In this document: positions 1 to 6,473 of the stretch, piece after piece | How positions within the stretch are numbered: position 1 is the stretch's first letter | How the letters are laid out: each line of letters begins with the position of its first letter | Origin: an uncultured Lachnospiraceae bacterium | GTDB lineage: Bacteria > Bacillota_A > Clostridia > Lachnospirales > Lachnospiraceae | Direction: 5' to 3' | DNA length: 7,722 nucleotides | Assembly (NCBI GenBank): GCA_902787595.1 | Contig: CADAHD010000101.1 | Span: 1-7,722 of the forward strand | Program-made: the position numbers and the translations under genes | The notes under the pieces: model-generated | Databases searched by the model: none | What the model saw: only the letters and a program-made list of their open reading frames with translations | Told to the model about the DNA's origin: nothing

Positions 1-881
1 AGTATGAGTATTTCTTCACCGCCCCAGCGGCATACCGCGTCTGCTTCACCTACCAGAGAGGAGATGGTATCTGATACGGATACCAGCACCATATCGCCGG
101 CGTCATGACCGTAGGTGTCGTTTACCTTTTTAAAATCGTCTATATCACCCAGTATCATGGTGAAGCGCTTTCCGGTCTTTTTAAGCTGTTCCATCCGGCC
201 CTGTATCAGCTCATTCATGCTGCGGCGGTTCAAGAGCTTGGTCAGTGGATCCTTGTGAGCCAGTATGTCAAGCTGTTCGTTCTGACTGGTCAGTATATTA
301 TTCTTATGCTGTATCTCCCATACAAAGAGATAAGAGAAAGCAATTATGATCGCAAAGCCTGCGATGGTATTAGTAAGAAATACGACCTGCGCCCAGAAGG
401 GAGACGGGATCGGACTTAAGGGCGGAATAAACTGCATCAGCGCATAATTGAAAAGATAACACAGTATCACCAGCAGTGAAAGGATAAAGGGAAGGGCATG
501 CCGCGCGCCGCTCTTTGCGCTGGTCATGTAGCTGTAATAAAATGTAGAAGCTATGGCGGCAAAATAAAAGGTGCCCAGTCCGCAGTCCCAGCCCAGTATC
601 AGGGTTTCAACAAAGGTTACCGTTAAAAGCTCTACGAGCATCGCTATATATAAGTGTATGAGTTCGCGTTTTTCCACCATGGGCAGGACGGTAGCAAAGC
701 AAAAGGCAGCGAGGCCGATATTGGCTATGGATAGAAAGACCAGAGACCCAAGGAAAAAAAGCACGCCGTTTATAAGATGCAGCGCACCGAGTATGAATAT
801 ACTGTGTTTATATATGAGCTTTTCAGAAAAGAAGGTGTTTCCTGCTATAAGCTCTTTGATGTAATGTTTAAGATTACTCAA
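1..881 (-). CDS. Membrane-bound diguanylate cyclase (GGDEF domain), 3' end cut by window edge
   Basis: The visible 293 residues encode an integral membrane sensor fused to a GGDEF domain, which would condense two GTP into the second messenger c-di-GMP at the inner face of the membrane. After a short polar N-terminus there are about six hydrophobic segments (roughly residues 28-45, 47-68, 74-96, 102-118, 129-151 and 162-188), then a short linker and the GGDEF domain from about residue 205. Seen motifs are DPLTKLLNRR (211-220), DIDDFKKVNDTYGHDAGD (246-263) and the active-site loop GGEE (287-290), so the catalytic signature is intact. The RxxD product-inhibition site normally five residues before GGEEF reads GEAD (278-281), so its Arg is missing. 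The start is a TTG at 881-879, chosen because AAAGGA lies 6 bases upstream and no ATG fits as well. The membrane part matches no sensor domain I can name, so the input signal is unknown. The last part of the GGDEF domain lies outside the window. Confidence 0.93.
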   Translation of the reverse strand, partial: MSNLKHYIKELIAGNTFFSEKLIYKHSIFILGALHLINGVLFFLGSLVFLSIANIGLAAFCFATVLPMVEKRELIHLYIAMLVELLTVTFVETLILGWDCGLGTFYFAAIASTFYYSYMTSAKSGARHALPFILSLLVILCYLFNYALMQFIPPLSPIPSPFWAQVVFLTNTIAGFAIIIAFSYLFVWEIQHKNNILTSQNEQLDILAHKDPLTKLLNRRSMNELIQGRMEQLKKTGKRFTMILGDIDDFKKVNDTYGHDAGDMVLVSVSDTISSLVGEADAVCRWGGEEILI

Positions 882-916
882 GCAATATCCTTTCTTTTGT
901 GACTGCAATCCTAATA

Positions 917-945
917 ATTATACTACATTTCGTGTTTTTTGGGAA
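917..945 (-). promoter_or_regulatory. Predicted sigma-A promoter of the GGDEF gene
   Basis: Read on the minus strand, a consensus TATAAT (922-917) lies 17 bases downstream of TTCCCA (945-940), which matches 4 of 6 bases of the -35 consensus. Transcription would begin near 910, leaving a leader of about 30 bases before the TTG start at 881. The position, orientation and spacing fit the gene, but no transcript evidence is available. Confidence 0.7.
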
Positions 946-1023
946 GAGTTGAGGAAAATAAACTCTTTATATGGTTCGCAGCAGATGCATAAAAGAGCGG
1001 AATAAAGCAGGAAAACACGTGGA

Positions 1024-1050
1024 TTAGTCAAAGTGCACAATTACGACTAA
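1024..1050. repeat. Inverted repeat TTAGTC-N15-GACTAA upstream of the groE promoter
   Basis: TTAGTC (1024-1029) is repeated in inverted orientation as GACTAA (1045-1050). The repeat lies 22 bases upstream of the groE -35 box, between two divergent promoters. A separate 6-base palindrome GTGCAC (1033-1038) sits inside but off centre. The arms are short and the spacer does not pair, so this is more plausible as a protein-binding site than as a hairpin. It has no U-tract and is not a terminator. It contains one AGTCAAA heptamer (1026-1032), which resembles a single CtsR half-site without its required partner. It could also be chance. Confidence 0.3.
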
Positions 1051-1072
1051 CGAAATAAGGCAAATTTTTTAC

Positions 1073-1101
1073 TTGAAAAAAAGAGAAAAAGAAACTATAT
1101 T
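1073..1101 (+). promoter_or_regulatory. Predicted sigma-A promoter of groES-groEL
   Basis: TTGAAA (1073-1078) and TATATT (1096-1101) are separated by exactly 17 bases. The start of transcription would fall near 1108, so the CIRCE operator (1114-1140) lies just downstream of it, where bound HrcA would block initiation or clearance. AT-rich sequence around the -35 box is typical of strong Firmicute promoters. Confidence 0.82.
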
Positions 1102-1113
1102 ATCCAATAGTGA

Positions 1114-1140
1114 TTAGCACTCAAAATAAATGAGTGCTAA
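1114..1140. promoter_or_regulatory. CIRCE operator (HrcA binding site)
   Basis: The sequence is a perfect match to the CIRCE consensus: TTAGCACTC (1114-1122), a 9-base spacer (1123-1131) and GAGTGCTAA (1132-1140). In Firmicutes, HrcA binds this element and represses chaperone operons. HrcA itself needs GroEL for folding, so free GroEL feeds back on its own expression. The element lies in the 5' leader of the groES-groEL transcript, directly after the predicted start site. The hrcA gene is not in this window. Confidence 0.97.
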
Positions 1141-1185
1141 CAAACCAAAAGAACGCATAGCGTAAAGATAAAGGAGGCGTAAGTC

Positions 1186-1458
1186 ATGAAGTTAGTACCT
1201 TTGGGTGACAGAGTCGTACTGCAGCAGTTGCAGGCAGAAGAGACAACCAAGTCAGGCATCGTCCTGCCCGGACAGAATAAGGAAAAGCCCCAGCAGGCAA
1301 AAGTTATCGCTGTAGGTCCCGGAACCGAAGAGGTTAAGATGGAAGTAAAGAAGGGTGACGAGGTCATCTATTCCAAGTATTCAGGAACCGAAGTAAAGCT
1401 TGAGGATGAAGAATACATCATCGTAAAGCAGAGCGATATACTGGCTATCATTAAGTAA
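1186..1458 (+). CDS. groES: Co-chaperonin GroES (Cpn10)
   Basis: GroES is the heptameric lid that caps the GroEL cylinder and closes the cytoplasmic folding chamber. The 90-residue product is slightly shorter than the usual 94-97. It opens with the family hallmark PLGDRVVL (5-12). The mobile loop follows, ending in GIVLPG (24-29), whose IVL tripeptide is the expected contact with the GroEL apical domain. Later conserved segments are VIAVGPG and the [16 protein letters not shown] stretch before the C-terminal [14 protein letters not shown]. The start has a strong AAGGAGG at 1171-1177, eight bases upstream of the ATG. It is the first gene of a CIRCE-controlled operon, with groEL 24 bases downstream. 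No odd features were seen. Confidence 0.98.
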   Translation: MKLVPLGDRVVLQQLQAEETTKSGIVLPGQNKEKPQQAKVIAVGPGTEEVKMEVKKGDEVIYSKYSGTEVKLEDEEYIIVKQSDILAIIK

Positions 1459-3105
<1,647 letters not shown>

Positions 3106-3113
3106 AAAGTCAG

Positions 3114-3193
3114 CACAGTAGGGAAAAGTAAATCTAAAGACGGCCGGAGGAGCTTGCTCATCCGGCTGTTTTTTGATTTGCTTTTCCCCTGTG
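3114..3193. repeat. Outer inverted repeat enclosing the groEL terminator
   Basis: The left arm at 3114-3134 (CACAGTAGGGAAAAG then TAAATC) is complementary to the right arm at 3175-3193 (GATTTGCTTTTCCCCTGTG). They differ only by a two-base insertion and one substitution. The arms flank the terminator hairpin exactly, so the RNA could form one stacked stem about 80 bases long. Arms beyond the U-tract are not needed for termination. They may protect the 3' end, serve a read-through transcript or act in DNA form. Confidence 0.7.
3140..3174 (+). terminator. Intrinsic terminator of groES-groEL
   Basis: A GC-rich hairpin pairs 3140-3153 with 3156-3169. The lower stem includes GCCGGA (3143-3148) with TCCGGC (3161-3166), then comes one G-A mismatch, then GAG with CTC closing a CTTG loop. 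It runs straight into six T residues (3169-3174). It starts 35 bases after the groEL stop codon and would end the chaperonin transcript. It is nested in a longer inverted repeat described separately. Confidence 0.93.
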
Positions 3194-3223
3194 GGCAAGG
3201 CGCGAAGCGCCTCTGCTCACAGG
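3189..3223. repeat. Hairpin A of the groEL-apt intergenic mosaic
   Basis: CTGTGGGCA (3189-3197) pairs with TGCTCACAG (3214-3222) over nine positions, including one G-T wobble. Inside it, GGCGC (3199-3203) pairs with GCGCC (3207-3211) across a GAA loop. No U-tract follows on either strand, so it is not a terminator. Its first five bases are shared with the outer repeat around the groEL terminator, so the two folds compete. Its right half (3207-3223) recurs at 3285-3301. Confidence 0.7.
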
Positions 3224-3229
3224 TAATGA

Positions 3230-3246
3230 GGATTGCTTTGCAATCC
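3230..3246. repeat. Hairpin B: perfect 7-base-pair stem
   Basis: GGATTGC (3230-3236) and GCAATCC (3240-3246) are perfect complements around a TTT loop. It sits between hairpins A and C and shares no stem sequence with them. It lies upstream of the apt promoter, so it is not part of the apt leader RNA. Confidence 0.65.
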
Positions 3247-3257
3247 GAATCTACTGT

Positions 3258-3305
3258 GCAGCCTATCGATGCGCTAATCGCATCGCGCCTCTGCTCCCAG
3301 GCTGC
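3258..3305. repeat. Hairpin C with second copy of the 17-base repeat
   Basis: CGATGCG (3267-3273) pairs perfectly with CGCATCG (3279-3285) around a five-base loop. An outer helix joins GCAGCC (3258-3263) to GGCTGC (3300-3305). The right-hand part holds the repeat GCGCCTCTGCTCCCAGG (3285-3301), which differs from the copy in hairpin A (3207-3223) at one base. It ends about 20 bases before the apt -35 box. Confidence 0.65.
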
Positions 3306-3326
3306 TTCCCCCATATCAATTTAGAT

Positions 3327-3354
3327 TTGAAATCTCCGTTGGATGTGATATAAT
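3327..3354 (+). promoter_or_regulatory. Predicted extended -10 promoter for apt-rel-hemZ
   Basis: TTGAAA (3327-3332) is followed after 16 bases by a perfect TATAAT (3349-3354), preceded by TGa to make an extended -10 element (3346-3354). Transcription should start near 3361, giving a short leader of about 26 bases before the apt ATG. The groEL terminator upstream supports an independent promoter for this operon. No attenuator or riboswitch fits in so short a leader. Confidence 0.88.
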
Positions 3355-3386
3355 ATCATAATCATTTTATTAGCACGGAGGGCGCC

Positions 3387-3911
3387 ATGAAAAATATCAA
3401 AGATTACATACGCACGATCCCCGATTTTCCTCAACCCGGGGTACAGTTCAGGGATATTACCACGATGATCCAGAATGCGGACGGCCTTAAGCTGGCTGTT
3501 GACACCATGTGCGATCTTGTTAAAGATATGGATTTTGATGTTATCTGCGGAGCGGAATCCAGAGGCTTTATCTTTGGAGCGCCTATGGCGTACAATCTGC
3601 ACAAGCCCTTTGTATTGATAAGAAAGAAGGGCAAGCTGCCTTTTAAGACGATATCACAGAGTTATGATCTGGAGTACGGCAGTACCGAGATAGAGATGCA
3701 TGTCGACAGCTTTGAGAAGGGCGCAAAAGTTCTTATCGTTGACGATCTGATCGCAACGGGCGGCACCACCGAGGCCATGATCAAACTGGTGGAAAAGCTG
3801 GGAGGAGAAGTCAGCGGCGTATGCGTGCTGATCGAGCTTCCCGATCTTAAAGGCCGTGAGAAGATCTCTGCATACAAACTGGTGAGTGCAGTCAGTTACG
3901 AAGGAGAATAA
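3387..3911 (+). CDS. apt: Adenine phosphoribosyltransferase
   Basis: APT makes AMP and pyrophosphate from adenine and PRPP in the cytoplasm (purine salvage). At 174 residues the protein has standard family length. It starts with the APT-type N-terminus IRTIPDFPQPGVQFRDIT (8-25), which distinguishes it from the HPRT and XPRT relatives. It contains ESRGFIFGAPMA (57-68), the flexible-loop region RKKGKLP (79-85) with DLEYG (94-98), and the PRPP-binding signature VLIVDDLIATGGTT (115-128) with the paired Asp119-Asp120. GGAGGG at 3377-3382 lies only four bases before the ATG, a short but usable spacing. It is the first gene of the predicted operon, 62 bases ahead of rel. Firmicute apt genes commonly sit next to rel, often after recJ. 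No recJ is present here. Known purine phosphoribosyltransferases can be inhibited by (p)ppGpp, which would link the two functions, though this is not visible in the sequence. Confidence 0.97.
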   Translation: MKNIKDYIRTIPDFPQPGVQFRDITTMIQNADGLKLAVDTMCDLVKDMDFDVICGAESRGFIFGAPMAYNLHKPFVLIRKKGKLPFKTISQSYDLEYGSTEIEMHVDSFEKGAKVLIVDDLIATGGTTEAMIKLVEKLGGEVSGVCVLIELPDLKGREKISAYKLVSAVSYEGE

Positions 3912-3973
3912 AATGTCCGGGCTGAGCGTTCGTCGCCGGGCCGTAAAAATAAGCGGGAAAGGAGGAAGCAGAC

Positions 3974-6469
3974 ATGGCAGATGATAATAAAGATCTGGAC
4001 AGCATAATAGAAGAAAACATGAATTCGGGCGTGGAAGCTTCCGATGTTTCCGGCATCAGCGCGCATGTCGAAGAAGGTGACAAAAAGAAGCTGCTGGAGC
4101 GTATCACGGTTACGGCGCCGCTTGGCATAAATTCCCAGGAAGTGCCCGCTGCAGATGAGTCCACTCCCGATGTTACGGATGAGCATGTTGCGGTTGTCAT
4201 CGATAACGGACGCATCGAAGACATAGCCGAGTTCCAGGCGCCGGAAGTTCTGTACGAAGAGCTTATCAAGCGCGTTATGAGATACCACCCTTCGGATGAT
4301 ATCTCACTTATAGAAAAGGCTTATGATACTGCCAGACAGTTCCATAAAGACCAGCTCCGCAAATCCGGAGAGCCTTATATAATCCACCCTCTGTGTGTGG
4401 CCATTATACTTGCTGATATGGAAATGGATAAAGAGACCATAGCGGCAGGCCTTCTGCATGATGTCGTGGAAGATACGGTCATGACCATCGATGAGCTTAA
4501 GGAAGAGTTTGGCGCTGATGTGGCTCTTTTGGTCGACGGAGTGACCAAGCTGTCACAGATACAATATTCAACGGATAAGCTGGATCTGCAGGCGGAGAAT
4601 TTAAGAAAGATGTTCCTGGCAATGGCAAAGGACATCCGCGTTATTATGATAAAACTGGCCGACAGGCTGCATAATATGCGTACACTTGGACATACGCGTC
4701 CGGAAAAGCAGCAGGAAAAGGCCAGGGAGACAATAGATATTTATGCGCCCATAGCGCAGAGGCTGGGTATTTCAAAGATCAAAGTAGAACTTGAGGATCT
4801 GTGCCTTAAGTATCTCGAACCTGCGGCTTATGAAGATCTGTCAAAGCAGATAGCAGAGCGCAAGAGCGTGCGTGAACAGTATGTCCAGGATATAGTCGAT
4901 GAAGTGCGCAAGCATATAAAGGATGCAGGCATAGAAGCAAAGATAGACGGCCGTGTAAAGCACTTCTTCAGCATATACAAGAAGATGAAGAACCAGAACA
5001 AGGATCTGGACCAGATCTATGACCTGTTCGCGGTCCGTATAATCGTGGCCTCTGTTAAGGATTGCTATGCCGCACTGGGCGTTATTCATGAGATATACAA
5101 GCCCATTCCCGGGCGTTTTAAAGATTACATCGCCGTACCTAAGGAGAATATGTATCAGTCACTGCATACTACCCTGATAGGTCAGAACGGTGTTCCTTTT
5201 GAAATTCAGATACGTACTTTTGAGATGCACCGTACCGCTGAATACGGTATTGCCGCTCACTGGAAGTACAAGGAAGCATCGGATGGCAAGAAGCCCGAGC
5301 TTCAGGAAGAAGAGAAGCTGGCGTGGCTGCGACAGATACTTGAGTGGCAGCGTGACATGTCGGATAACAAGGAATTCATGAACCTCTTAAAAGAGGATCT
5401 TGATCTGTTTTCGGACAGTGTGTATTGTTTTACGCCCACAGGCGATGTTAAGAATCTTCCGGCAGGGTCTACGCCCATTGATTTTGCGTACAGCATTCAT
5501 TCGGCTGTTGGCAATAAGATGATAGGCGCCAGAGTCAACGGCAAGCTGGTTCCCATAAACTACGAGATCCAGAACGGTGACTGCATCGAGATAATCACCA
5601 GTCAGAATTCCAAGGGACCCAGCCGCGACTGGCTGCCCCTTGTCAAATCATCTACAGCGCGCAGCAAGATAAACCAGTGGTTTAAGAGCGAGCTTAAGGA
5701 CGATAATATAGTCAGAGGGCGTGAGCTTCTGATCACTTATTGCAAGGCAAAAGGCATAGACCAGCAGCAGCTCAGCAAACAGGCGTATCTGGATGCGCTG
5801 CTTAAGAAATACGGTTTCAAAGACTGGGATAATCTGCTGGCAGCTATCGGGCACGGAGCTCTTAAAGAAGGTCAGATCATCAATAAGCTGCAGGAGCTTT
5901 ATGATGCCGATCATAAAAAGATCCAGACCAACGAAGAAGTTATTGAAGAGATCAACAAGAATGCTGCAGTTGTAAGACCGGTGCATACTTATGTGCACAA
6001 AGGAAAAGGTTCCGGCATTGTTATAAAAGGCCTTACAAATGTTGCGGTCCGTTTCCCCAAGTGCTGTAATCCTCTGCCCGGCGACGAGATAGTCGGCTTT
6101 ATCACCAGAGGAAAGGGCGTTACCATCCACAGGACTGATTGCAATAATGTGGTGGTGCTGCCTGATATCGAAAGGGAAAGACTTATCGAAGCGGAATGGG
6201 AAGCTGATGCGATGGCTGAAGGCGGAAAGTATACTGTTGAGATCAATATCTATGCCACCAACCGGTCCGGCCTTCTGGCAGATATATCGCGCACTATGAC
6301 AGAGAAGAATATTGATATTCTCTCGGTCAATGTTAAGGTTAATAAGCAGGGAGAAGCTACACTGTCCATGAGTTTTGAGACTGCGGGACGTGAAGAATTT
6401 GACAGGATAGTGGAAAAGATACGCCAGATCCCCAGTGTGATCGACGTTGACAGAAATTCCACGGGATAA
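3974..6469 (+). CDS. relA: Bifunctional (p)ppGpp synthetase/hydrolase Rel (RelA/SpoT family, long form)
   Basis: Rel transfers pyrophosphate from ATP to GTP or GDP to make (p)ppGpp on starved ribosomes, and also hydrolyses it. The 831 residues show every long-RSH domain. The HD hydrolase has Arg129, His138, HDVVED (162-167) and the DRLHN motif (230-234), so all metal and catalytic positions look intact. In the synthetase, Asp350 lies in YDLFAVR, RFKD (381-384) is the charge motif of bifunctional enzymes rather than the EXDD of synthesis-only RelA, and the catalytic Glu is in EIQIRT (410-415). A TGS domain follows at about 484-545, then a helical region. The zinc-finger domain has Cys697-Cys698, His719 and Cys723, and the ACT domain runs from about 753 to 829. 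An acidic, low-complexity N-terminal extension of about 85-90 residues precedes the HD domain. The full-length start is favoured by AAAGGAGG at 3958-3965, eight bases upstream. The next gene starts four bases after the stop. Confidence 0.98.
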   Translation: MADDNKDLDSIIEENMNSGVEASDVSGISAHVEEGDKKKLLERITVTAPLGINSQEVPAADESTPDVTDEHVAVVIDNGRIEDIAEFQAPEVLYEELIKRVMRYHPSDDISLIEKAYDTARQFHKDQLRKSGEPYIIHPLCVAIILADMEMDKETIAAGLLHDVVEDTVMTIDELKEEFGADVALLVDGVTKLSQIQYSTDKLDLQAENLRKMFLAMAKDIRVIMIKLADRLHNMRTLGHTRPEKQQEKARETIDIYAPIAQRLGISKIKVELEDLCLKYLEPAAYEDLSKQIAERKSVREQYVQDIVDEVRKHIKDAGIEAKIDGRVKHFFSIYKKMKNQNKDLDQIYDLFAVRIIVASVKDCYAALGVIHEIYKPIPGRFKDYIAVPKENMYQSLHTTLIGQNGVPFEIQIRTFEMHRTAEYGIAAHWKYKEASDGKKPELQEEEKLAWLRQILEWQRDMSDNKEFMNLLKEDLDLFSDSVYCFTPTGDVKNLPAGSTPIDFAYSIHSAVGNKMIGARVNGKLVPINYEIQNGDCIEIITSQNSKGPSRDWLPLVKSSTARSKINQWFKSELKDDNIVRGRELLITYCKAKGIDQQQLSKQAYLDALLKKYGFKDWDNLLAAIGHGALKEGQIINKLQELYDADHKKIQTNEEVIEEINKNAAVVRPVHTYVHKGKGSGIVIKGLTNVAVRFPKCCNPLPGDEIVGFITRGKGVTIHRTDCNNVVVLPDIERERLIEAEWEADAMAEGGKYTVEINIYATNRSGLLADISRTMTEKNIDILSVNVKVNKQGEATLSMSFETAGREEFDRIVEKIRQIPSVIDVDRNSTG

Positions 6470-6473
6470 GGTG

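Noticed and set aside
105..864. Plus-strand open frames at 105-419 and 571-864
   Set aside because: They overlap the minus-strand GGDEF gene, whose motifs, start and promoter are clear. The plus-strand products resemble no family.
1026..1042. CtsR operator upstream of groES
   Set aside because: Only one AGTCAAA heptamer is present. The tandem second heptamer three bases later is missing, so it does not meet the CtsR consensus.
3189..3305. CRISPR array or purine riboswitch upstream of apt
   Set aside because: There are only two imperfect repeat copies with no regular spacers, so it is not CRISPR. The block lies upstream of the apt -35 box and so is not in the apt leader, and it shows no purine riboswitch core.
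3912..3973. Terminator between apt and rel
   Set aside because: The CCGG repeats at about 3917 and 3936 give only a weak stem with no U-tract, so apt and rel are best read as one transcript.
6471..6473. GTG as the start of hemZ
   Set aside because: It is in frame and adjacent to the ATG at 6474. ATG is preferred by codon type and leaves slightly better spacing from the purine-rich GGGA, though the difference cannot be settled from sequence.
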